This document shows, piece after piece, positions 24,371-32,499 of a stretch of 36,394 nucleotides of DNA. Position numbers and translations under genes: made by a program. Below the pieces are notes generated by a model. It did no database searches, was not told the origin of the DNA, and worked only from the letters and a program-made list of their open reading frames with translations. Location of the stretch: NCBI GenBank assembly GCA_949298075.1, contig CASFVA010000050.1:1-36394 (forward strand), written 5' to 3'. The stretch is from an uncultured Lentisphaeria bacterium (GTDB taxonomy: Bacteria > Verrucomicrobiota > Lentisphaeria > Victivallales > Victivallaceae). Numbering within the stretch: position 1 is the stretch's first letter; each line of letters opens with the position of its first letter.

Positions 24371-25474
24371 ATGACGCATTCCGGGCACACCAGGGACGCC
24401 GCGGCCGCCCGCCGGAAAGGGGCGGAGGGGCTTCCGCTGGCGGGACCGGTTCACCGGATTCTGATTGTCAAGCCCAGCAGTTTCGGCGACATTCTGCATG
24501 TGTTCCCGGCGCTGGAGCTGCTGCGCCGGCGTTATCCGGGGGCGCGGGTGGATTTTGTGGTGCACCCGGCTTTCGCCCCGCTGCTGGATTATTCGCCATG
24601 GCGGATCAGCCGGAAGATTCTTTTCCGGAGACAGAAGCTGGGCAGCTGGCGGACCATGATGCCGGAACTGATCCGGCTGGTGCGGCGGTTGCGGCGCAAA
24701 CGTTATGATTTGATCATCGATTTTCAGGGGCTGCTGCGCAGTGCGCTGCTGACCGTGGCGGCCAGGGGCGGACCGGTCGGCGGATTTGCCGGTACACGCG
24801 AGCGCCTGGCGGGGTGGTTTTACCGTTTCCGGGTGCCGGCGGCGCCCGGACACGCGGTGGAACGCAATCTGGAGCTGGCCGATCGCCTGACCGGCTGCGG
24901 GCGGACGGTGTCGCTGCCGCCGCCGCCGGAAAATCCCGCCAACCGGCTCCGGCTGGGCCGGCTGCCGGAGCGTTATCTGGTGGTGGCGCCCGGAGCGCGC
25001 TGGGTGAGCAAGACGTTTCCGCCCGGACTGTTTGCCGAGGTACTGGAAAAAGTGCACCGGGATGAACCGGAGCTGGTGTTCATCGCCGCCGGCACCGCCG
25101 CCGATCGGCCGGCCGCGGCGGCGGTCGGGGCCCGGCTGCCGGAGGAGATCGAGTTTCAGGACTGGACCGGAAAGACCTCCATCGGTGAGCTGATGGAGCT
25201 GCTGCGCCATGCCGATGCGGTGCTCTGCAATGATTCCGGACCGATGCATGCGGCGGCTTTCCTGGATCGCCCGGTGTTTGCGCTGTTCGGTCCGACTGAT
25301 CCCGACCGCACCGGTCCGTGGCATCCGGCGGCCCGGGTCTACCGCCGGGAGGTCGCCTGCGGAAAATGTCTGGCCCGGAGTTGTCCGGCCAACCTGGAGT
25401 GTCACAATCTGGACGCCGGTGAAATCGCCCGCGATATTGTCGCCGCCGTCAGGAAGCAGGGAGAAGCAAAATGA
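24371..25474 (+). CDS. Heptosyltransferase-like glycosyltransferase (GT9)
   Basis: The product has 367 residues. The GT9 signature start ILIVKPSSFGDILHVFPALELLRRRYP (~30-56) matches WaaC/WaaF heptosyltransferases, which add heptose to the lipopolysaccharide inner core on the cytoplasmic face. DFQGLLRSALL (~118), VVAPGARWVSKTFPPGLFAEV and the donor-site motif NDSGPMHAAAFLDRPVFALFGPTDP (~283-306) follow. A cysteine-rich tail (CGKCLARSCPANLEC) is common in this family. The start ATG 24371 leaves a ~28-residue N-terminal extension before the fold; no better start is seen. It overlaps the next gene (ATGA) and is part of an envelope-biogenesis run with an LptF/G permease. Confidence 0.9.
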   Translation: MTHSGHTRDAAAARRKGAEGLPLAGPVHRILIVKPSSFGDILHVFPALELLRRRYPGARVDFVVHPAFAPLLDYSPWRISRKILFRRQKLGSWRTMMPELIRLVRRLRRKRYDLIIDFQGLLRSALLTVAARGGPVGGFAGTRERLAGWFYRFRVPAAPGHAVERNLELADRLTGCGRTVSLPPPPENPANRLRLGRLPERYLVVAPGARWVSKTFPPGLFAEVLEKVHRDEPELVFIAAGTAADRPAAAAVGARLPEEIEFQDWTGKTSIGELMELLRHADAVLCNDSGPMHAAAFLDRPVFALFGPTDPDRTGPWHPAARVYRREVACGKCLARSCPANLECHNLDAGEIARDIVAAVRKQGEAK

Positions 25475-26448
25475 GAAATTCATGCCTGACCCGTCTCGGG
25501 GTTCTGATCGGGATCGGCGTATTGATTCTGGCGGCGGCTCCGCGGGCCGCCGCCTCGGTCAGCGTCGGACTTACTCTCAACCGGTCTGTTTACATGCAGT
25601 ACGAAACCATCTACGCCTGCATCACGCTGCGCAACGATTCCGGCCGGGCGCTGGTGTTCGGCAAGGATCCGAGGCTGCAGGGATTCGTGCTGTTCGATAT
25701 CCGCGACTCCCGCGGCCGCAGCGTGCCGAAGTTCGGAGACGCCGAGATTTCCGTTACCGGACTGGTGCTGGGGCCCGGCGAGGTCAAGCGCATGGTGATT
25801 CCGCTGACCAAGTATTACGAACTTGACCGGCCTGACGATTATGTGGTGCACGGCTTTGTTTCGCACAACCTGCTGGATCACGAATACCGGAGCATCGACC
25901 GCATGTTCCGGGTGGAAACCGGGGTGCCGGTCTGGCAGCGCACCGTCGGCATGCCCGATCTCTCCGGAGCTCCGGCGCCGACCACCAAAAGCCGGACTTA
26001 TTCGCTCCGCACCCTCAACGAATCGCCGGGACGCTTCTACTATCTGGTCATTGAGGATGACCGGTCGGTGTACGGCGTCATGCGTCTCGGGCACATTTAC
26101 GGTCAGGAGCGGTTTCAGATCGAAATTGACATGCTCAGCCGCATTCACGTCCTGATCCCGATGTCGCCAAAAATCTACCATTATCTCTCGTTTTCGCTCG
26201 ACGGCACCAACACCAACAACTCCTACTGGAAAGTCACCAACACCATCCCCATGCTGTACCGTGATCCCGCCACCGGAGTCGTGACCCGGATCGGCGGCGA
26301 GGAGGCCAAGCCCGGTATCGATTTCCGGGATCCGGTCGCCGGCGGCATTACCGCTTCGCAGATCGGTGAACTCAACGAGTCCGGCACCGCGCCGGCGCCG
26401 CCCCGCAATTCCGGCCTCGTTGACATCGGAAAGGGCGCCGGAAAGTGA
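25471..26448 (+). CDS. Exported protein of unknown function, between heptosyltransferase and Lpt permease
   Basis: The product has 325 residues and no family is recognised. A signal peptide (residues 1 to ~28, LGVLIGIGVLILAAAPRAAA) directs it to the periplasm. The mature N-terminal half looks like an immunoglobulin-type beta-sandwich: VSVGLTLNRSVYMQYETIYACITLRNDSGRAL resembles intracellular-proteinase-inhibitor or DUF-type strands with a conserved 'ITLRND' pattern. The C-terminal ~40 residues are Gly/Pro/Ala-rich and probably disordered. The start overlaps the heptosyltransferase stop (ATGA), and its stop overlaps the LptF/G start (GTGA). Such tight coupling on both sides suggests a function in envelope or lipopolysaccharide assembly, which is inference from context only. 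Confidence 0.8.
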   Translation: MRNSCLTRLGVLIGIGVLILAAAPRAAASVSVGLTLNRSVYMQYETIYACITLRNDSGRALVFGKDPRLQGFVLFDIRDSRGRSVPKFGDAEISVTGLVLGPGEVKRMVIPLTKYYELDRPDDYVVHGFVSHNLLDHEYRSIDRMFRVETGVPVWQRTVGMPDLSGAPAPTTKSRTYSLRTLNESPGRFYYLVIEDDRSVYGVMRLGHIYGQERFQIEIDMLSRIHVLIPMSPKIYHYLSFSLDGTNTNNSYWKVTNTIPMLYRDPATGVVTRIGGEEAKPGIDFRDPVAGGITASQIGELNESGTAPAPPRNSGLVDIGKGAGK

Positions 26449-27542
26449 AGATTCTGAACTGGTACGTCACCCGGGGCTTTCTGGTCGCTTTCTTCATGGC
26501 GATCCTGGTGCTGACTTTCGGCATGACCGGCGCCAACCTGGTCAAGGTGCTGGTCTACGTTTCGCAGGGCGTGTCGTTCTGGGACTTCTGCCGCTTCACG
26601 GTGTCGATTCTGCCGATCATCCTGACGTTCACGGTACCGTGGGCGGTGATGGTGGCGGTGATGGTGGTATTCGGGCGTATGTCCGCCGACAACGAAATCA
26701 CCGCCATGCGCGCCTGCGGCGTGTCCATCATGCAGATTGTGTCCCCGATTCTCATTATCACCTTTCTGCTGACGTTGCTCTGCCTGTATTTGCAGGTTGA
26801 AATCGGTCCGCCGCTGCTGGGACGGTCGCGGTCGATCATGAAGGAAGCGGTGATCAACCGTCCGATGTCGATTTTCGAGCCAGGCAAGCCGATTGAATAC
26901 GAGGACACCATCATCTACATTGACGACAAATCCGGAACCAATCAGCTCAAGGGCGTGCAGATGTACCGCATGACCGACAACAACTCAGCCATCGCGCAGG
27001 ATATTTCGGCGGAAACCGGTGAAATTCTGGTCGATGAGGAAAAACAGGTCATGACCATTGTGCTCTACAACTGCCTGATTTCCGATAAATTCAGCGACCG
27101 GACCGGCAGCATTGAACGGCTGTTCAGCAAGGAAATGCGGTTCGGTTTCGATTACGGCAGTGAAATCAACAACGCCCCGGTGACCAATCGGGCCAAGTTC
27201 ATGCGGCTGACTGATCTCATGGGCCGGATTCGGCTGACCCGCGAAATCAACCGCGACACCACCGAGCTGGAGGTCGAACTCAATCAGCGCATCGCGTTTG
27301 CCCTGTCGCCGGTCGCCTTTCTGCTGCTGGGGCTGCCGCTGGCGATCCGGACCAGCCGTCGGGAGACTTCGGTGGGGTTGTTTCTAAGCGTGATTCTGGC
27401 CGGAGTGTTTTTTCTGTCCATCATTCTCTGCGAATCGCTCTGCTCGTACCCCAAGCTCTACCCGCAGTATCTGCTTTGGCTGCCCAATATTATTTTCCAG
27501 GCGCTCGGAGCCTGGATGACCTACCGTATTTCCCAGAGGTGA
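26445..27542 (+). CDS. LptF/LptG-family lipopolysaccharide export permease
   Basis: This 365-residue inner-membrane protein has the YjgP/YjgQ layout. Three N-terminal helices lie at ~12-34, 52-77 and 97-118. A periplasmic beta-jellyroll domain follows (~125-265, IEYEDTIIYIDDKSG and QVMTIVLYNC strands), then three C-terminal helices (~277-360). The cytoplasmic coupling loop FGRMSADNEITAMRACGVS at 76-94 is the family signature that contacts the LptB ATPase. LptF/G extracts lipopolysaccharide from the inner membrane. The start is GTG at 26445, overlapping the previous stop. Whether it is LptF or LptG cannot be decided, and no second copy or LptB/C/A lies in the window. Confidence 0.88.
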   Translation: MKILNWYVTRGFLVAFFMAILVLTFGMTGANLVKVLVYVSQGVSFWDFCRFTVSILPIILTFTVPWAVMVAVMVVFGRMSADNEITAMRACGVSIMQIVSPILIITFLLTLLCLYLQVEIGPPLLGRSRSIMKEAVINRPMSIFEPGKPIEYEDTIIYIDDKSGTNQLKGVQMYRMTDNNSAIAQDISAETGEILVDEEKQVMTIVLYNCLISDKFSDRTGSIERLFSKEMRFGFDYGSEINNAPVTNRAKFMRLTDLMGRIRLTREINRDTTELEVELNQRIAFALSPVAFLLLGLPLAIRTSRRETSVGLFLSVILAGVFFLSIILCESLCSYPKLYPQYLLWLPNIIFQALGAWMTYRISQR

Positions 27543-27546
27543 ACCG

Positions 27547-29415
27547 GTGAACGGCGGCGGATATCTGAAATTTCTCGCCACGATGCTGGTGCTGCTCGTG
27601 GCGGTGCTGGGATATTTCGGCGTCACCGCGCTCGACCGCGCCCGTGCGGTCAATCTCAAGGTGCTGGACCGTCTGGAACGGCTCGAAGTTGCGGTTGCAC
27701 GTCTGGAGACCCGGCGGCCGGAATCGGCGGCCGCCGCCGGCATCGCCGCCGGGGCTTCTGCTTCCGGCGGGAGAGCGGCTCCGGAATCCGGAATCGCCAA
27801 CCGCGAGTACTACGATCCGGCGGCGGTTCCGGGCGGGCGCATCATTCAGGCGCTGGGCAATGAGCCGCCCAATCTCAATCCGATCATCTGCAATGAGGCC
27901 ACTGCCGCGGCGCTGTACGGGCTCTGCAATGCGGCACTGGCCGAGCGTGACTGGGCGCATCCGGAACAGTTCCGGCCGATGCTGGCTGAGTCCTGGAGCA
28001 TTTCGCCGGATCACCTGAGCTACCGGATCCGGCTGCGGCGCGGCGTCCGCTGGCAGGACGTCACGGATCCGGTGACCGGACGGGAATTCCGCAATGTCGA
28101 GGTGACAGCCCGGGATTTTCAATTCGCGCTGGAAGTGATCCGCGATCCCGCCGTCAATTGCGCTCCGCTGCGGGTTTATTATCAGGACCTCGACCGGATC
28201 GTGGTGGTGAACGATTATGAATTTGTCGTTCATTGGAAAGAGGCCCGGTACGGCACCTTGTCTTCGACGCTCGGCATGACTCCGCTGCCCCGGCATTTTT
28301 ACGACTACGGCGGCCGCTTTGACGGGCGGGCGTTCAATGATGACCACCGCCGCAATCGGATGATCGTCGGCTGCGGTCCCTACCGGCTGGTGAAGTGGGA
28401 GCGCGACCGCCGGCTGGTGTTCGAGCGCAATCCGGATTACTTCGGAGCGGCGCTGGGGATCGCCCCGGCCATTCAGACGCTGGTGTTTGAAGTCATCAGG
28501 CATCCCAACACCCGGTTCCAGGCTTTGCTGAGCGGCGGCATTGACTGGATGGGACTCACTCCGGACCAGTGGCGCAACCGCACCGGCGGTGCGGAATTCC
28601 GCGAGGGCGTCCTGCGCAAGTATCACTATCTGCTGCCTCAGTACACCTACATCGGGTACAATCAGAAAAATCCGTTGTTTCAGGATGCCCGGGTCCGGCG
28701 GGCGCTCACCATGCTCATAGACCGCGAACGGATTCGCCGCGACCTCTACCGCGGCCTGGCCGTGGTCGCGGTCGGACCTTTTTTCCCCGGCGGCGGTTAC
28801 GCTGATCCGGAACTTAAACCGTGGCCGTTTGATCCCGCCGCGGCCCGGAAACTGCTGGCGGACGCCGGCTGGCGCGACACCGACGGCGACGGTGTTCTGG
28901 AAAAGAACGGCCGGAAGTTTGAGTTCACCATGCTGCAGGTCGCTTCACATCCGCTTCAGGAACGCCTGATGCCGATGCTCAAGGAGTACTTCGCAGCGGC
29001 CGGCATTGACATGCGGCTGCAGACCGTTGAATGGTCGGTTTACATTGAACGGCTCGATCAGCGCGCCTACGACGCCTGCTGTCTGGGGTGGAGCAGCGGA
29101 TTTGATTCCGATCTTTACCAGGTATGGCACTCCAGTCAGACGGCGGCGGGCGGCAGCAATCACATCGGTTACCGCAATCCCGCGCTGGATCGTCTGATCG
29201 AGTCCATGCGGATTGCCTTTGAGCCGGAGCGGCGGATTGAACTGGCCCGCCGGATCGGCCGGCTGCTGCACGAGGAACAGCCCTATACTTTTCTGTTCTG
29301 GCCGGAGTCGCTGGTGGCGTTGTCGGGGCGTTATCGCAATGTCCGGGTGTTTCCGGTCGGGATTCCGACGGAAATCATCTGGACGCCGCGCGACCGTCAG
29401 CTGGCGGTTCCGTAA
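27547..29415 (+). CDS. Membrane-anchored family 5 substrate-binding protein with coiled-coil stalk
   Basis: The product has 622 residues. Residues 8-25 form a membrane anchor without a lipobox or clear cleavage site. Residues ~28-57 are a short heptad-like coiled coil (NLKVLDRLERLEVAVARLE), followed by an Ala/Gly-rich linker (58-85). Residues ~95-622 are an oligopeptide-type binding protein (SBP_bac_5), with PPNLNPI, LAESWSISPDHLSYRIRLR, CGPYRLVKWERD and ARKLLADAGWRDTDGDGVLE. The start is GTG 27547 with AGAGGTG just upstream. No permease or ATPase is adjacent, so it is an orphan receptor in this window. A heparinase II/III-like lyase gene follows after 114 bases, repeating the lyase-SBP pairing at the left end. 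The ligand is unknown. Confidence 0.9.
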   Translation: MNGGGYLKFLATMLVLLVAVLGYFGVTALDRARAVNLKVLDRLERLEVAVARLETRRPESAAAAGIAAGASASGGRAAPESGIANREYYDPAAVPGGRIIQALGNEPPNLNPIICNEATAAALYGLCNAALAERDWAHPEQFRPMLAESWSISPDHLSYRIRLRRGVRWQDVTDPVTGREFRNVEVTARDFQFALEVIRDPAVNCAPLRVYYQDLDRIVVVNDYEFVVHWKEARYGTLSSTLGMTPLPRHFYDYGGRFDGRAFNDDHRRNRMIVGCGPYRLVKWERDRRLVFERNPDYFGAALGIAPAIQTLVFEVIRHPNTRFQALLSGGIDWMGLTPDQWRNRTGGAEFREGVLRKYHYLLPQYTYIGYNQKNPLFQDARVRRALTMLIDRERIRRDLYRGLAVVAVGPFFPGGGYADPELKPWPFDPAAARKLLADAGWRDTDGDGVLEKNGRKFEFTMLQVASHPLQERLMPMLKEYFAAAGIDMRLQTVEWSVYIERLDQRAYDACCLGWSSGFDSDLYQVWHSSQTAAGGSNHIGYRNPALDRLIESMRIAFEPERRIELARRIGRLLHEEQPYTFLFWPESLVALSGRYRNVRVFPVGIPTEIIWTPRDRQLAVP

Positions 29416-29529
29416 CTGCGGGCGGCATACCTCCGGTCCGCCGTGGCGGGGTCGGCCGGCCTCTGTGGAATAAAGGTTGATTCATTCCCGACACCAGGGC
29501 CTGCAACCGAAAAACGGGAGAGCTGTATC

Positions 29530-31554
29530 ATGTGGAAAACATGTCTGATGCTGTTGACCGTCCTGGCCGCCGTCCTGCACTTGCCGGCGGCCGACAGCGT
29601 GGCCGATCCCTTTGCGATTGATCTCAGTCACGCGGATCGGATTGCGGCGGGCTCCCGGCTTTATTCCGAGGCGGAACTTAAGCGGGTGGCCCGGTATTAT
29701 GCGGAAACGCCGGAGGGACAGCGGGAGTTCAGAAGCGCGGTCGGCCGGGTCCGGGAGTTCATACGGCTGCGGGATTTCCCGCCGCACCGGAATTACCGGG
29801 AATACATTTTCAGCGTCAACATGCAGGATCCCGGTCTGGTCTATTTTCTGACCGGCAACCCGGAACTGGGGCGCATCATCCATGATCTGGCGCTGAAACT
29901 GGCTGACATGCCGCCGGATTTCTGGCTGCATGCTTCCCGGTTTCCGCAGTTTGCGGAACACGGGCGGGCGTCATTGCAGACCGGAGGCATGCTCAAGCGC
30001 CTGGTCCCCGGACTGGATCTGGCTCATGACGTGTTCACTCCGGCGGAGCGCGCCCGGCTGGAGGCCGCCCTGCGGGAAAAGGGCATACTGCCCGGTTTCG
30101 GCTATCTCGAACTGGTCGAGAGCAAAAATTACATCATCAACTGGGCGGCGGTCATTGCCGGCGGAGTCTATCTGGCGGCGCGGTTCAACGGAGACGAGGC
30201 GGCGGCGGCCAGGGCGGCCGGACATCTCAGGCATTTCATCGATCACGGCTTTGAGGAGGACGGCAGTTACGGCGAGGGGCCGCAGTATTATTTCTATCCG
30301 GTAACGGAAATGCTGGCGGCGGCCGCCGCGATGCCCGGGGAGCTGCGCCGCGAACTCTTCCGCAGCGGCGTCATGGCCAGATCGACGGAATATCCGATCT
30401 ATTCCCAGGTGTTTTCCCGGCTCAACGGGCAGACCATCCGCATCCAGTTCCGGGACGGGCAGCAGTTTGTTTCCATTTCGTCGCTGCTTTACGCCATTGC
30501 CTCCCTGACTGGCAGCCCGGTCATGACCGCCTGGGGGAAAATGTTCGGAGTGCCGGTTCGGGGCGGAGTGCTGCACAACCATCTGCTGCTGCAGTCCAAC
30601 CCGCCGCCGGAGGGCGGGCTCGACCGGCTGCCGCTTTTCCGGGTGTTTGACAACGGTGAAGCCTACATCCGGGACGGCTGGGAACCGGATGGACTGGTCT
30701 TTGCCATGCTGTCCGGCGGCGGCAACCGGACCCGCTACTCCCATGACCGTCCCAACCGCAACGGTGTGGCGCTGGCCGCCTATGGCGAATACCTGCTGGT
30801 CAATCCCGGCCATTCCAGTTACCGGGGCAAAACCTATGCCGAGTGGGATTGGGCCACCCGCGGTTCCAACTGCATCACCATCGACGGACGCAACCAGAAA
30901 TTTCCCCGCAAGATCGGCAGCGCTTCCGAGCCCGGCCGTCCGGTGGCCGAATACGTCGCCGCGCAGGATGGAAAACAGTGCGGTTTTCTGGTCAGCGAAG
31001 CACGGCGCTGCTACATGCCCAAACTCAAAACCGCGCTGCGGGCGGTGGTTTACGTCAAGGATCCCGGCTATTTCGTGATTTTCGACCGCATCGCCGGGCT
31101 CCGGCCCCACCGTTTCGACGCCTACTGGCACTTCAACAATCTCGATGGCAGGGCCCGCCTGGAGTCCCTCGGGAACTCCCGGTGGCGGCTGACCCGCCCG
31201 GCGGCCGGACTGTCGCTCTGGGTCGGCTCGGACCGGCCGGTGACCACCCGCACCGCGCCCGGCATTCTGCATGCGTTTTACTCCTATCTGCCCGGCGGCG
31301 CGGGCGAAAGCAAGCCGGGCAGCGCCTTTGAGCTGGTGGTGAGTTCTCCCGGTCCGGCGGCCCGCTGGGACACCGCGACGGTGCTGTTTCCATGGAAGGC
31401 CGGAGCGGAACCGGAGTTTGCGGTTTCCGGATCCGGTGCGGAGGTGACCGTCAACGTCGCCGGGAGTACCGGCCGCTTCCATCTCGACGGCAACCGGCTG
31501 ACGGCAGTCGTGGACGGCCGCGAAGAGAGTGTGGAGTGGAAACAACCCCGTTGA
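29530..31554 (+). CDS. Secreted heparinase II/III-like polysaccharide lyase
   Basis: The product has 674 residues. A signal peptide (1 to ~20, CLMLLTVLAAVLHLPAA) precedes an (alpha/alpha) toroid (~45-360), with ESKNYIINWAAV (N200, N204, W205) and EDGSYGEGPQYYFY (244-256). A heparinase II/III-type beta-sandwich (~385-670) follows, with YSHDRPNRNGVALAAYGEYLLVNPG (H405, N409, N411) and FDAYWHFNN. Such enzymes cut acidic polysaccharides by beta-elimination. The polymer (heparinoid, alginate, ulvan or other) cannot be named. The start ATG 29530 has GGGAGAG upstream; an in-frame extension to 29443 has no such site. It lacks the extra C-terminal domain seen in the lyase at the left edge. The 114-bp upstream gap shows no clear terminator or promoter. 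Confidence 0.87.
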   Translation: MWKTCLMLLTVLAAVLHLPAADSVADPFAIDLSHADRIAAGSRLYSEAELKRVARYYAETPEGQREFRSAVGRVREFIRLRDFPPHRNYREYIFSVNMQDPGLVYFLTGNPELGRIIHDLALKLADMPPDFWLHASRFPQFAEHGRASLQTGGMLKRLVPGLDLAHDVFTPAERARLEAALREKGILPGFGYLELVESKNYIINWAAVIAGGVYLAARFNGDEAAAARAAGHLRHFIDHGFEEDGSYGEGPQYYFYPVTEMLAAAAAMPGELRRELFRSGVMARSTEYPIYSQVFSRLNGQTIRIQFRDGQQFVSISSLLYAIASLTGSPVMTAWGKMFGVPVRGGVLHNHLLLQSNPPPEGGLDRLPLFRVFDNGEAYIRDGWEPDGLVFAMLSGGGNRTRYSHDRPNRNGVALAAYGEYLLVNPGHSSYRGKTYAEWDWATRGSNCITIDGRNQKFPRKIGSASEPGRPVAEYVAAQDGKQCGFLVSEARRCYMPKLKTALRAVVYVKDPGYFVIFDRIAGLRPHRFDAYWHFNNLDGRARLESLGNSRWRLTRPAAGLSLWVGSDRPVTTRTAPGILHAFYSYLPGGAGESKPGSAFELVVSSPGPAARWDTATVLFPWKAGAEPEFAVSGSGAEVTVNVAGSTGRFHLDGNRLTAVVDGREESVEWKQPR

Positions 31555-31575
31555 GCCGGCGGAGCTGCCGGACCG

Positions 31576-32112
31576 TCAATCCGGCCCGGCCGCGGTCAAC
31601 GGACGGGAAAATTCACAGCCGCAGAAACGCTGACGGTAGAAGTTGTGCTGCCGGGCGATTTCACAGCTGCGCCGGTAGCCGTCGCGTTTCTTGAAATCCC
31701 AGGCTTCGAAATGGGCGAAGCCGGCCGCTGCCGAGAATATCATTGCGCTTGACTTGCAGGGGCTGACGGTCAGTGTAGTGGTGAAATTCATTCCGAGTTC
31801 CGCTGCCCGCTGTGCGGTGCGCGCCAGGCTGAATCCGAAGCAGAACGGACAGCGGCGACCCCGTTCCGGCTCCGATTCCAGTCCGGCGACGGCGGCGAGC
31901 CAGGCGGCGTGATCGTAAGGATCGACCTCCAGTTCGAGCCGGTAAATCTGAGCCAGGCTCCGGACTGATTCCAGCCGGCGGTCAAATTCCGCCCGGTCGC
32001 CGAGGTTGGAGTTGGAGTAGTAAAGCCGCACACCGCGTCTCTCCGCCAGCAGCCGTTCAACGCAGCCACCGCCGCAGGGGGCGCAGCAGATGTGAAGCAG
32101 AATACCTTCCAT
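31576..32112 (-). CDS. queH: Epoxyqueuosine reductase QueH
   Basis: The product has 178 residues. It matches the QueH (former DUF208) family, the non-cobalamin enzyme for the last step of queuosine synthesis in tRNA. The motif HICCAPCGGGC is at 8-17, YYSNSN near 31, CPFC at 88-91, TTTLTVSPCKS near 111 and FCGCEFS at 163-169. These conserved cysteines bind the Fe-S cluster and iron in characterised relatives. The start ATG 32112 has GGAG eight bases upstream and lies four bases after the thioesterase stop. It is the last gene of the minus-strand cluster and nearly abuts the convergent lyase gene (21-bp gap). Confidence 0.92.
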   Translation of the reverse strand: MEGILLHICCAPCGGGCVERLLAERRGVRLYYSNSNLGDRAEFDRRLESVRSLAQIYRLELEVDPYDHAAWLAAVAGLESEPERGRRCPFCFGFSLARTAQRAAELGMNFTTTLTVSPCKSSAMIFSAAAGFAHFEAWDFKKRDGYRRSCEIARQHNFYRQRFCGCEFSRPLTAAGPD

Positions 32113-32116
32113 GACC

Positions 32117-32494
32117 TCATCTCCCTGACGGGTACAGATCCGACTCCTCCGGCCAGTCGATCGCTTTTTTGTTTCCGTGTTCGTCGGTGGCGACAAAGAC
32201 GCAGTTGGCCCGGAACCGCGGCACCCCCTTGACCAGAACGACGATGTCAAAGCTGAAGCTGGTGGTGCCCCGGCGCGGCTGATCGGCGTAGAAGTCCAGA
32301 ATTTCGCCCAGCTTGACCGGCGAGGTGAATTCCACTCCGGAAAAGCGGCGGCTGACCATGGCGGGTTCACCGGTGCTTTGCCGGGCATAGATCGCCGCTG
32401 CTTCATCCATGAGAAAGAGCAGCCGTCCGCCGTACATGTTGCCGTTGACGCCGATGTCGCCGGTCAGACAGAGTTTGGACATGATTTTTTCCAT
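32117..32494 (-). CDS. Hot-dog fold acyl-CoA thioesterase
   Basis: The product has 125 residues. It resembles YciA/ACOT-type thioesterases: NGNMYGGRLLFLMDEAAAIYA at ~17-37 is the hot-dog helix with the likely catalytic Asn18/Asp30 region, SRRFSGVEFTSPVKLGEILDFYA follows, and FVATDEHGNKKAI is the last strand. It would hydrolyse acyl-CoA thioesters in the cytoplasm. The start is taken as ATG 32494, with GGGAGG eight bases upstream. A GTG at 32503 overlapping the upstream stop (GTGA) is possible but would sit on the SD itself. It lies between a glycosyltransferase and queH with almost no spacing; a role in acyl-chain recycling is plausible, not shown. Confidence 0.85.
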   Translation of the reverse strand: MEKIMSKLCLTGDIGVNGNMYGGRLLFLMDEAAAIYARQSTGEPAMVSRRFSGVEFTSPVKLGEILDFYADQPRRGTTSFSFDIVVLVKGVPRFRANCVFVATDEHGNKKAIDWPEESDLYPSGR

Positions 32495-32499
32495 GGCTG

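Noticed and set aside
29971-31545. 524-codon minus-strand frame inside the second lyase gene
   Set aside because: It is antisense to a clear heparinase II/III-like protein and lacks motifs.
31556-31571. CCGGC/GCCGG hairpin between the lyase and queH as terminator
   Set aside because: The stem is only five base pairs and no T-tract follows on either strand.
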